64,000 bases of DNA from Cryptomeria japonica (taxonomy: Eukaryota; Streptophyta; Pinopsida; Cupressales; Cupressaceae). The position numbers and the translations under genes are program-made. Shown here piece after piece: positions 46,853 to 57,504 of this stretch. The DNA lies in contig NC_081412.1 in the NCBI RefSeq assembly GCF_030272615.1, positions 104,024,796 to 104,088,795 on the forward strand. The letters are read 5' to 3'. Under the pieces are notes generated by a model. That model did not search any database. It was given only the letters and a program-made list of their open reading frames with translations, and was not told the origin of the DNA. Position 1 is the stretch's first letter, and each line of letters starts with the position of its first letter.

Positions 46853-47215
46853 ATTGAACTTGAACCTTGAACCTTTTTAAAGTTCAAAGTTTGGGTTCAA
46901 GTTCAAAGTTTGAATTCAACTGTAGCGGGCTTTGTAATTTTTGTTCATTTAATTTGAACTATTGAACCTTTTTGGTTCAAGCCCGCAGGTTCAAGCGTGC
47001 AAGTTCAAAAAGTTCAAAGTTCAAATTTCGAGTTCATTGTAATTTTTGGTCATTGAACTTGAACTATTGAACCTTCTTTGGTTTAGGTTCAATGTTCAAT
47101 GTGCAAGAAAATGGAAAGAAAAAAAAATCAATGAATTATATTGTGGGTGGAGTTTGTGTTTTTGAACCATTTGCTTGAACCTTGCAGGTTCAAGGTTCAA
47201 GGTTCGCAGGTTCAG
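46853..47215. repeat. Dense field of GTTCAA / TTGAAC hexamers
   Basis: By eye, about 22 copies of GTTCAA or its complement TTGAAC in about 360 bp, in both orientations, in runs of same and opposite sense. Pieces such as GGTTCAAGGTTCAAGGTTCG are direct repeats. The mixture would fold into many alternative hairpins. Confidence 0.85.
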
Positions 47216-50200
47216 AGTGTGGATTTTTTTAAAAAATGATCATCGAGCTGAGAGTAAAAGTGTTTGGATGACTTTTGAGATAGCCACACTAACACATAAA
47301 AAGTCCAAATTTCATGTTACAAAGGAAGATTCGGCATTTTGAAAGATGGATTTAATTATTAATTCATATGTTGATAACAAAGGATAGCAGTTGATAACAT
47401 TTTCAAAGAATTGTTTCAGCAGCTCATGGTATTATAAAAATCTAAAGAGTTACAATCCTCCTTTATTATAAAGAGAGCTTTGTCATAAAATAGAGCTCAT
47501 TCCTTCAAATGGCAGCTCAAAGTCGTGATCCATGTGCAAGTTTTGGCATATATATTGTTTATAATTTTCAATGCAACCTGTAACCATGGATTTTCTGAGA
47601 CAGAAAGATCAGTCTCGATGCGAGGGGCATAACTATTAATTTAACTGTTAGATTGCGCTGAATTTTTGATATGTTTTAGAGAATGTAGTTTTTTAAATTC
47701 GCATAGGAGCGATTGGAAAAATGTTATTCCATTCAAAAGGTATTAATCTCTAAGTACAGGTCTATACAAATTTTTGAGAAAAATATTATTATGAGAAACT
47801 CGTGGTGGAGACTTTGTTTTGAAATGGAGATCTAGATAATAAATTTACCCTGGAGATATAAAAAAATATGTCCACCTATCAACACATAATTAGATGTGTT
47901 TAATTTAAATTATCTTCAAACATTTTTAAAAAAGGAATGGAGGATAAAATATTTGAAGCAAAGAAAAGAAGAATTGTCGGGAAGAAGATAAAAGATAAAG
48001 GAAAAGATTAATGAAGAATCTTTTCAAGAATCAGTTATTGATAACTGAAAGTCTGAGAGGCTATATATATGTAATTAAAGAAAAGAGCAGGGGTTCTTTT
48101 TTGGGTTGGATCTTTCTACTATAAAAAGAAGGGGGCAACATTGTTTTCTGGACTGCACAGTTTTGTTTTTCAGAAGGCAAGTCTGTGAGCTCATGTTTTG
48201 GCATTGATAGAATGAAGAAGATTTTTTTGATCTGTGTATTTGCCAATATTTTCTTTTGATTACAATGAGCTATGTCTCTTTTGTAATTTCTTTTCATTGC
48301 CTTTTCTGTTACATCAAACTATGTATATACATTTGATTCTGAAACTTTGATTTAAGAGATAATTTGTATTTGGAAAGAAATTTGTTGTTAACCCTTTGTC
48401 TGGGTATTCTAATCCCCCTTGACCTTTGAGGCATGAGAGAGACTCGATCAACATCCAGAGCATTTTGATCTATTGGAAAGGTTATTTCGTGGGTGTGGAT
48501 AATTAAACTGTGTTTTACTTACCTTCATTCACTTCATTATAAATCTGTTATTCGCATCTACTTTCATGGTTATGTGTAGATGTTAGTTTCCCTTTATTGC
48601 TTTCTGGTTAAAAGCATATTCATAAAATATATATTTTTATCCAACGAAGGGAGTTGTACCTTCATATCAAAATTTAGAGAGCACTTGCACTCACCATTGC
48701 AAGTGACTCAACTGTTGGTTCTTGTTTTGTCTTTCAATTTGGGCATTTGGGAGTCATTTTTAAAAGGTATTTAAGAAGGACAAATCTATTTACCAACACA
48801 ACTACAATGCCACAAGAATAGAAAACCACTATGATACCAAATAAATACTAAATTTGCAGAAGAAGAACTTGATGTATTATTCATTCACAACATCAAACTA
48901 TATATACACCACATATTGTCGAGAAATAGTGAAGAGGTAGGTAATAGAATGGAATAGTTACATAATAGAAAGAAAGATTACTCTCATGCTAATGTATTAT
49001 TATACTAATAGAACAAGGATATGGTTAGATTAGATTTGTTAGTTCTCTCTTTGATTTTTTTTCCTTTCTGGATGTTTGTATACACATGGTTGAGTGTGAA
49101 GAGTTTGGTAGAGCTATGGAGACTGGTGGTGAGACAGGTTTTACACCTTTTTTATTTTGTGGATTTGCAGATCATGTATCTTTTCTTGATATTATGTGAT
49201 AGATGAGTTAGCCACATCTTTTATGTGAAGTATTATAGATAGACTTCATATACTTTGATATTTTTCATATTGACATTACTCGTGCAATGAGAGATCTTGG
49301 ATATATGTCTGTTTATCCTCTGTGATATCTTGGTTTGCTGATTACTGATGTGACTTAATGAGTTTATATGTTTCATTGTATTTGTATCTATGCATTATAT
49401 AGTTTCTAAGTGAGTAAATCCTATAGATTGTAGTGGGATAACTCGAATATTGGTTGTCTATATCCATGAGATTATTTCAGTGGTGATGTAGATTTTGTCT
49501 GTTGGTCTTGTTTGTTGTCATTTCTGCATTGGTATGTTTCTTTGAGATAGGATGATGGATATACAAATACTTGATTATAGGTTTATAATTGATATGTTGA
49601 GAGTGTGAAGTTGTATCTATGTTAGTTTACCTTAGTTTAAGGTATGGTTAACTTGGATGAATTACAATTTATTGTGGTTGCTATTTCAAGTGGTATGAGT
49701 AGGGTGGTTACTCACAACCTTTGTTATCATTTAAATTTGATGCTTATGCTCATGTAGTGTATCTTTGGATCATTGATGACTCCATAAATATGAGACAAAA
49801 TATCAAGCCACCTATACAATGTGTTAGGATGCCTTTTTGGCAAAACTCATAAATATCCTTAGTCCAAATAATTATGGAAAGATGAGTTGCATAGCCCATG
49901 ATTACAACAATGATACACTCCTTAAATTCTTAACTTAAATATTAATACATGGAATGGGTTTTAATTGAAGTGATTTGATTTTAAAAAACTCCTTCCCAAG
50001 TGGCATTATATTCAAGTAATCTTTCAAAATGAAAATATGAAGAAAAAAAGAATAAATATACATAGAGATAAATCTGAAAGAAAAACATTAATGTGTTTAA
50101 GAGCTCTTGAATTCCTTTTCAATATCACAAGAATCCAAAAGCTGGAGATAATGTCCAGAAAATTATGAACTTTAGAGCAAAAAATAAAGATCTGGCTTTA

Positions 50201-50339
50201 AACAACAATATCTTTCACTAAAAGCTAGATTTGATAATGAAACCTACGCTATTAAAAATTACATACAAACAAATTTTCAATAATAACTCATTTGAAAAAT
50301 TATGAATTGTAGATTGAAAGTTATAATTTTTTTAAAAAG
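47216..50339. other. Intergenic DNA, possible old LTR debris, no gene seen
   Basis: A TATA-like CTATAAAAAG at about 48119 followed by a pyrimidine-rich stretch resembles an LTR promoter, but no ends can be placed. 49020-49800 has many short T-rich frames without a domain. Confidence 0.35.
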
Positions 50340-50355
50340 ATGTTTTTCTGTGTGT

Positions 50356-50410
50356 CTATATATGTGCATGTGCATGTGCATGTGTATGTTTATGTGTATG
50401 TGTATGTGTT
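50356..50410. repeat. Hexamer microsatellite (TGTGCA / TGTATG)
   Basis: TGTGCATGTGCATGTGCATG grading into TGTATGTTTATGTGTATG. The chance frame 50302-50529 spans it. Confidence 0.9.
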
Positions 50411-51390
50411 ATGTTATTAACAAAATAAAAATAAAAATATTTTTAACAATTTTATTTATTATTAGCAACATGTTATTATATTATTTTAAATTTATATTAA
50501 TTTATAAAATTCAATTACATCATATGTAATAATTATTTTGGTGAATTGAAATCTATAATCATAATGTAAATCATTAGATTAATGTTATTTGTATAGTCTT
50601 TTATGCATACTAAGATATTTGAGTTAGAATGCATGGTGTGTATTTATTCTCTTTTGACTTATGCATCAACTATTATATCTTTATGTGTTTGTATATGTTT
50701 CTACTATCTTATGAGATAATTATAACTAGCATACATATCTTTAAAGGAATATAGGTAAAGTACACTAAAAGATATCATATTTGTTTATTATTCCACTTAA
50801 TTTTTTAATATTATTATATTTTAATGCATTTTTGTTATTATATTTTTATATTTTCGATCCTCTTTATATTTCTATTAAACTCTTTACAAAAGCCAAAAAA
50901 AAGCTATTAAGATTAAATTATTGTTATTATATTATCATATAAATATATCTTTATTTTATATGCATTCTTATCCTTACCTTTCAGGAAAACGTTGATTTTA
51001 TGTACGAACACTTTCAATCCCCCATGCTCCCATTAGAATATACCTAATAATTTTTAATGCAAACTAGTATAAAGAAAGAGTCAATTGTAGCATAGGTACT
51101 TATGTTATTACTTAGCAAATATTTTATATACATAATATAATAGTAATAGAATACAAAATAATAAAATATAATAACATAATAATAATATCATGTAAGGTTA
51201 AGGTTAAGAATATGAATTTAGGATAAATAATGTTGTTAAGGTTAGGGTTCCAAGATCAAGATTGGGATTCATATTTGAATTAGAATTGAATTAGTAGGAA
51301 TATTAATTAAGTTTTAAATTTTTTAAAAATTAAAAATAGAATTCAATTATAATAAGAGAAAATATAATAATCCCAAGACTACAACCATTT
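50411..51390. other. Very AT-rich intergenic DNA, no gene seen
   Basis: Long A/T runs and ATAATA repeats, no coding signal. Confidence 0.5.
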
Positions 51391-52148
51391 TCTTCCTATT
51401 GAAATCTGTAAACTTTTTCAAATTATGAAAATCCCTCGATTTCACCAACTGAAATCCACCTAAGCCCACAGCATTTTCTTCCTATTAAGGTCGGCTGTGA
51501 GCTTCCTCGAGATATAAAAAATGGCTCTTTACCTACTGAGATTCCAGCTATGCCCACACCCTCTTCTTCCTATTGAGATCGGTTGTGAACTTTCTCGAGG
51601 CATGAAAAATCGGTCTTTACCTACTGAGATTCCAAGCTAAGCCAACGTAATGATTGGAGGGAAATTCAACCAGATTTCATAACATGGGCATAAAGCGCAA
51701 TTATTGCCTATTAGTTAGGCATGCTTTTTTGAGGCTAAGAATCCCTACAAAAGCTAGCGAGTCTAAGCTAGGAAGACAATATGAAGATACCCTCCCGCTC
51801 ATAGCGGTAGTTTATAGGAATTGCAAAAGCCCAATTTAATTATGTAGTTTTCATTGGATATGGCCGCTCCTGAAGCGAATGGAACGTCTCCCTTTTTCTT
51901 TCCCTAGAATACTGCATGTTGCCGATCTGTGTCTCTCTTTAGGCACTTTGTTATCCGATTAGATCTTGTCAAATTTAAACGGCGTAATGGAGAAGCATCA
52001 CTATGAGTGTTGATAAGAGGAAAACTTATGACCCCACTATTTCCCCTAGTTATGTTTGATTCCATTTCATGATTTGAATCTCTGATGAGGATGAGTACCA
52101 GCAACACAACGCTAGTGATATGAAGTACTGAACGGCAAGCAATGCCAT
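51391..52148 (-). pseudogene. Aspartic protease pseudogene, internally deleted, with a triplicated segment
   Basis: On the - strand an ATG at 52148 opens a signal-peptide-like start (SLALCCW-like), and 51904-52107 reads GVISFPLINTHSDASPLRRL, close to residues 42-61 of the intact protease at 55-56.4 kb. It then jumps from the region equivalent to about 56005 to that near 55590, so the first catalytic Asp block is gone. Downstream, a segment of about 87 bp matching 55382-55467 of the gene occurs three times in tandem (starts 51391, 51477 and 51565), each containing TCTTCCTATT and CTGAGATTCC or variants. Stops and shifts abound. It lies 2.8 kb from the intact gene in the same orientation, so a tandem duplicate that decayed is likely. 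Confidence 0.85.
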
Positions 52149-52169
52149 GGCTAAAACCTTAGGTAAATT

Positions 52170-53060
52170 TTTATGCTCTTACTTAACCATCAAAATAAAT
52201 CAACGATACGAATGAAAAATAGGATTTTTATTGAGGGTTCTCGATTCTGTCATAATTGATTGAAGGAGATATGCATATAGAGTAAATGGGAGTCTAATGC
52301 ATGTGATTTGTGGTGATAAATCTAAAGTCTATAATCTTATTTTTAGAGTAGATGTGAGATCAATCAAATTAGTCTATGCATAAAGAATAAAATTTATGTG
52401 TGAGTTGTATTTATGTGACTTAGAAATAAGGGTGTTTCCATAATTAAGTATCTTAGGTCATAGTTGATAAGAAAAATTCAAATATTTAATCAATAATGAG
52501 ACTTTTATATTCTACATAATTACTTTTATGATGAAACGTTGAGCTTTATTATGATTCTTATTATGAAATATGATCATCTTTGTCTAATTCTAAAAGCTTA
52601 TTAATGACTAATTGTGTGAATACCATATAGTTATACTAGTAGCTAAATGATGTCACCTTACTTGTTTATGGTGTTCACTTGTTAGGTCAGTTGAGGTATA
52701 AATAATAAGGTCTAGTTAATTTAATATGTCAAGCCTTGTAGAATGGAATATGATAGTGTGTTAAGTATGCCTTTCATGAATTGGTCAACTATGGGTAATC
52801 TATTGAGCAACAAATTCTGTTTCCCCTAATCACTTTGGGTTTTCACAGTTTACCCTTAACCGATTTGCTACAATCTTCACTTTTACAATAACTTTTGGGT
52901 TTTCCACCGGTTTACCCATAACCATTTGGGTTTTCCCCAATTGATACAATCACTTTGAATTTCACATAACTTTGGGTTTTTTACCCAAACAAGTGGTTTT
53001 GGCTTACCACAAACCATCACAAGAGACTCAACACTAACATGGTTCCAGTGACCATTGAGA
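52170..53060. other. Intergenic DNA, no gene seen
   Basis: 52830-53000 repeats ACTTTGGGTTTT-like words several times, which looks like slippage or old LTR debris. Confidence 0.4.
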
Positions 53061-54490
53061 TGGGGAAACTTTCATCACAGCAGAATTTTTCCTAAAATTA
53101 TTGAGCCCATATAAAAAGAAATCTATCTACCGAGACACATGGGTAACCAGCCGATGTGCTCGCTAGTTCTATAGGAATTCTTTTCACACACATGGTTCAT
53201 CAATAATGTATAGCAGAAACTCTGGGGTGTCGAGTACCACTGATCATGCACCCCTTACATCAGCACACTTGTTAACTTCACAAACAACACTGAACTATTC
53301 TTTTGCGAATTCCACCAATCTTCACAATTTGACACACTTAGAGGATATCTTTAAACTCCAACAATTTTATTTAGAAAGCAACATAACCTTCACATTTGGA
53401 AACAACTTTTTTCACCTCCAACCAAACACTTTATACCTCATCCAATCACAACTAACTCCATCTAATATCTAGAATGCAAGACATTCACATAATTCCTTTA
53501 TGCAAATCAAGCCTATATGCATCACAAGAGGACATAGATACACAAGCCAAAAGAAAAAGCTTACAGCTAATAATTGTCACTAGATTCTCCTCCATCTCCA
53601 ATGACAAGCTTTCACTTTGCACACAACTTTCAACAATGGTTTCAATGATTTCTAACATTGTAGCTTCCTTAGAAATATAGAGCTCCATAGATTTGAGCAC
53701 AGTTCCATCCTTGTCACTTCCTCAGCAATGGCTTTAGAATAATGGTTCATTTCTCCATAGTCACTACCATATTACAATAGCACAAAGAGAACATACCATA
53801 ACTGGAGCACTCACCACTCCATGCCTCCATTTCAGCCTTTGTCTCAGATCCCACTCTCTTCACCCATGGCTCAATAGTCTTTCACTTCAAAACACTTCAA
53901 ACTTTCTGTAGTCCAGCGATCTCCATCTAGCAGCTTCTCCTTTCCTTCTATAGCAACCAGCATTCTTCTCTTATATCACTTGCGATCTAATGGCACTAGG
54001 AAACATGATTGACTTTACACAGCATTTCTCACCAACACTTCAACAATTTCTCCTCCATTGTCTGCAAACTGGATTGAGACACCACTTTTATCACCTTCGG
54101 CTCTGATACCATGAAAAAAAATAGAGGATTGGAGGAGAAACCAACACAGAAATACAGAGGAGAAGAGACGCAGGAGAAACCCAGAAAGGGGCTCTGAGAT
54201 TATATTTCAAATACATTCAATTTATAGACCATTACATATTAAATGTTCTGGAAACTGTAGATTAGAGTTAGCTGCAGCAATAATGGTGGGCAGGTGAAAG
54301 AAGGCTCTAGAAGTCACTCGGTGGAGGAATTTTCTGGAAGACAGAAGTTTCTAGGAGGATAATTAATTTATCTCCAACGGCCTTGACAAAAATTATCTTA
54401 AGATTAGCTTGTTGAACACATCCTATGATAAATATTCTTAAGAAATTCAAGTATTTGTTTACATTATTGTCACCCTTATAAAAATTGTAC
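53061..54490 (-). mobile_element. Antisense Copia-like remnant: 5' LTR, primer-binding site and decayed interior
   Basis: TGGTATCAGAGCC on the - strand (54099-54111) is an initiator tRNA-Met primer site, and directly beside it the LTR ends TTTTTTTTCA (54112). The LTR runs to the right, with TATA-like CTATAAATTG near 54230; its outer end is uncertain (about 54410-54490). The interior to the left is decayed; a 71-codon frame at 53485-53700 may be gag. No 3' LTR was found. Confidence 0.6.
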
Positions 54491-54931
54491 ACTTCATTAT
54501 GAAGGTGGCCAAATGAAACTAGGCTTGGTACTTGGTAGTTGAGCTTACAAGCTAAAAATTAAATGTTAGAATGATTAACATATGATAATTCTAAATTCCT
54601 TTATCATATTGATTACCCATATTGTGGTCAAATAGTGTCTATAAATCAAATCCAAACTATATTGGCATTCCTCATTCCATGAAGCTAGTAGACCACGTTT
54701 CCTTACTACATATAAATCAAGATTGATCTATTTTCTACTTGTCCAAATGGGTCAAAACACCTTTCTTCAATAATACATATAAATGGAAAACTAAAATGAT
54801 CTTTTATCCTCCCCATAAAAATACAAAACCATTCAAACAATCATAACGAAGTTGGCCATGAGTAACCAATATGCCATTTTGAATGTTAAACACAAGAGTT
54901 ATTGAAGGAAAACAGTATATTGTTTCCAATT

Positions 54932-54937
54932 ATTTAT
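54932..54937 (-). terminator. Poly(A) signal candidate of the aspartic protease
   Basis: AATAAA on the - strand, about 43 nt past the stop codon. Confidence 0.5.
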
Positions 54938-54979
54938 TTACTCATCAGCTGATACAAACACAATAACAATGCAAGTCCC

Positions 54980-56359
54980 TCAACGGTCGCAGTTTTCTAG
55001 GACAATACCAAGACGAGAACCTGGTACATCATAAACAATCCTTAACTTCTGTTGCTGATAATTTCCAATCACAGATATTGCCTCAGGCCCAGGTCCTGCA
55101 GAAGCGAAAGCCAAACATATAGACCCAGTGTCATCCAAAGTAATCAAAACACTCTCCCGGGGAAGGGCCAAGTCCAATCCTCCTTGAAAATGCAAAGTAA
55201 TTCCCGGAACCATAAAATTCCCACCAGATGGAATTCGATAGCAGGTATCAAGAAACATGACAGGATCAATCATGGTTGATTTCACTTGGCGACGGAAAGA
55301 ATCACGGACTTGACAATAAAGGGGATCGACCAATCGAGTAATAACAGTTCCCGAATCTATAACAGTGCCCCCTCCATTAGAGCTCGGCTGTGAACTTTCC
55401 TTAGGCATGAAAAATCGCTCATTACCAACTGAAATTCCAACTAAGCCTACATAATAATAGGTGGCAAATCCAGCTGGGTTTGGTAGCAATGGCGTAAAGC
55501 GCAAGCCCTGTGTGGAACTCAGGCTTCCTTTTCCCAGGCTAAGAGTCCCTGAAAAACTCATCGAGTCTATGCTAGGAAGACAATATGAAAATACCTTCCC
55601 ATACATAGGCTCAGTCTGAGAAAGAAATGAAAGGGTTCCCCTTCCTAAACCGACCAAACCGGGTGCTTTTTCCAAATTTCCTCTCCGAGCATTACTGCAC
55701 CCAAAAATGAATCTTGAGATGTGAACTTTGCCATTTTCTCCCGTTGTGAGCTCATCGGAGGACAACAGAGCCTTCACCTCAGATCCATCCGAATACCCTT
55801 CACCGAACGCACACTTATTACCTCTCATGCAGATTCCCTTCACTTGGCCGCACTGATCAGAAGAGCAGGACATGAGCTTGAATGTTGATGACTTTTGGGC
55901 CTCGAAACTCTGGTGGGTTTTGCAATTCCGGCATGAATTGCATGGGATCCATGCAATATCGCTTCCCGTGTCCACCATTGTGTATATCATCTGAGCCGGA
56001 GTGCCAAAGCCCAGTTTAATTATGTAGTTTCCATTGTCTATGGCCGCTCCTGAAGCCAATGGCACTTCGCCCTCTGCCTCAGTCTGACTAGGGCTTTCCT
56101 TTTGCTGAAATAATGCTTGTTGCCGATGGATGTCGCTCTTCAGCCACTCTGTTATACGGCTAGATCTTGTGGAATTCAAGCTACGGAATGGAGATGCATC
56201 ACTATGAATGTTTATCAGAGGAAAACTTATGGCCCCGTTATTTGTCCTGGATATGATTGAGCCCATTTCCTCTTTGGATGATTGCAGTAACTCTGCTGAG
56301 GAATAGGACCAGCAACATAGCGCTAGTAATGCCAATGATTGAAGAACAAGCAGACCCAT
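54980..56359 (-). CDS. Aspartic protease, pepsin-like A1 family (plant nepenthesin-like), single exon
   Basis: 459 residues without introns. The N-terminus is a signal peptide (LLVLQSLALLALCCWSYSS, about 1-22), then a propeptide to about 105. The mature part opens YIIKLGFGTPAQ. The two catalytic motifs are VDTGSDIAWIPC (Asp130) and GGGTVIDSGTVITRL (Asp335). Many cysteines between about 140 and 185 match the plant-specific nepenthesin-type insert. FGCSNARRGNLEKAPGLVGLGRG and the ending VIGNYQQQKLRIVYDVPGSRLG are family hallmarks. It would cleave proteins in the secretory path, vacuole or apoplast; relatives act in defence and development, but the substrate is unknown. The start is the first ATG after a TATA box about 100 bp away. 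All catalytic residues are present. A decayed relative lies just downstream at 51.4-52.1 kb. Confidence 0.96.
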   Translation of the reverse strand: MGLLVLQSLALLALCCWSYSSAELLQSSKEEMGSIISRTNNGAISFPLINIHSDASPFRSLNSTRSSRITEWLKSDIHRQQALFQQKESPSQTEAEGEVPLASGAAIDNGNYIIKLGFGTPAQMIYTMVDTGSDIAWIPCNSCRNCKTHQSFEAQKSSTFKLMSCSSDQCGQVKGICMRGNKCAFGEGYSDGSEVKALLSSDELTTGENGKVHISRFIFGCSNARRGNLEKAPGLVGLGRGTLSFLSQTEPMYGKVFSYCLPSIDSMSFSGTLSLGKGSLSSTQGLRFTPLLPNPAGFATYYYVGLVGISVGNERFFMPKESSQPSSNGGGTVIDSGTVITRLVDPLYCQVRDSFRRQVKSTMIDPVMFLDTCYRIPSGGNFMVPGITLHFQGGLDLALPRESVLITLDDTGSICLAFASAGPGPEAISVIGNYQQQKLRIVYDVPGSRLGIVLENCDR

Positions 56360-56460
56360 GGCTAAAACCCTAACTTCCTTCTTCAGTCCGATTAAAGAAG
56401 ATCAATTATCTTCTCATACAATGAGAAAGAAACGGTGGAGGGCTATTGACCCTGAATATA

Positions 56461-56469
56461 GTATATATA
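56461..56469 (-). promoter_or_regulatory. TATA box of the aspartic protease
   Basis: CTATATATAC on the - strand about 103 bp upstream of the ATG. Confidence 0.65.
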
Positions 56470-56569
56470 GGCACCGTATAACTTCATCAAGCAATAAATG
56501 CAATCCGCCTATCTCGTTGTACGGATTTGAGATATTTAGTTATCTCAGATGATTGGGTATTTTCATCAT

Positions 56570-56905
56570 TTTTAATTGGTTATTCAATAGAGTAGAGAGA
56601 TAAATCATAACAAAAGCTAACCTGCTTAGAAGACGTGTTTCCCAGAATTGTAAATGGGAAAAACCTAAAACCTATTTACATCGAAATTCAGAAGTTCAGA
56701 AGTTGTCTACAACTGTCAAATAAAAAAATATATATTTTTTAAGGTCTTATTATCTGTATTAGTGATGGTTGGCTGTTTTTTAATTGGTTATTTAATTCGA
56801 GGAGAGAAATTAATGACTTGTGGCAAAAGCTGCTTAGAAGATGTGTTTCTCAATTGTAAATGGGAAAATTCATGTACATAGAAACTGAAAAATAGTATAC
56901 AAGTG
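56570..56905. repeat. Direct duplication upstream of the aspartic protease
   Basis: About 130 bp at 56570-56700 recurs at 56776-56905. Shared blocks in order: ATTGGTTATT, GAGAGA, GCTTAGAAGA, GTGTTTC, AATTGTAAATGGGAAAA and GAAA. The copies are diverged. Confidence 0.7.
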
Positions 56906-57426
56906 GTATAACAGAAAACAATAATTTTTTATTTTTTTTTGTCTAATTATGCTTATTAATGATGATTGGTTTTTTATAAGTAGTAAAAACAAATCAAATT
57001 CATTTTTTTCTTTTTAAAAAACAAAACAAATGAGTTTGTGTGGTGTGTCTACTTTTTATTTTTCTTACATGAATTTTGTAACCTCCTATAGACCTTGAGA
57101 ACCTCTATCCACCTAATAAATATGTAGATGATTTATATATATATTTTTGGTTTCACTACTCCCTCTTTAAAGAACTACAAAATTTTATAATTAATATTTA
57201 AAGTATAAAGTATTTTATTAATTCATATTAATAAAGATCAATATTCATCATAATAATTGTAAACATTTAAATTATCCTTTAATTAAGTAAATATTTATTA
57301 TATTTAATTATTTTTATCTTAATATCTTCTATTAATTAAGTAAAAATATTTTTCATTGATTTAATTAATTCATTAGTCTTTTCTACTAGTAATTAATTAA
57401 ATTTATTTATTTATTTTATTCATTCA
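56906..57426. other. AT-rich DNA before the LINE, no gene seen
   Basis: Very AT-rich with TTTATT-type repeats, similar in texture to the DNA right of the LINE (63434 on), as expected for the split halves of one target. Confidence 0.5.
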
Positions 57427-57443
57427 CTAACGCTCTTCTTTTT
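57427..57443. repeat. Target-site duplication of the - strand LINE, left copy
   Basis: CTAACGCTCTTCTTTTT, matching CTAATGCTCTTCTTTTT at 63417-63433 with one change. Confidence 0.85.
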
Positions 57444-57504
57444 TGAATAAAAGGGTAAAAACTTTATTGAAAATCAGAAACAAGAATTACAAACCAGCCC
57501 GAAA

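Noticed and set aside
48100-48430. Candidate LTR promoter region
   Set aside because: TATA-like box only; no ends, primer site or second copy found.
50302-50529. Cys/Met-rich small protein frame
   Set aside because: Encoded by the TGTGCA microsatellite.
55052-55279. + strand frame inside the protease gene
   Set aside because: Shadow of the intact 459-residue - strand gene.
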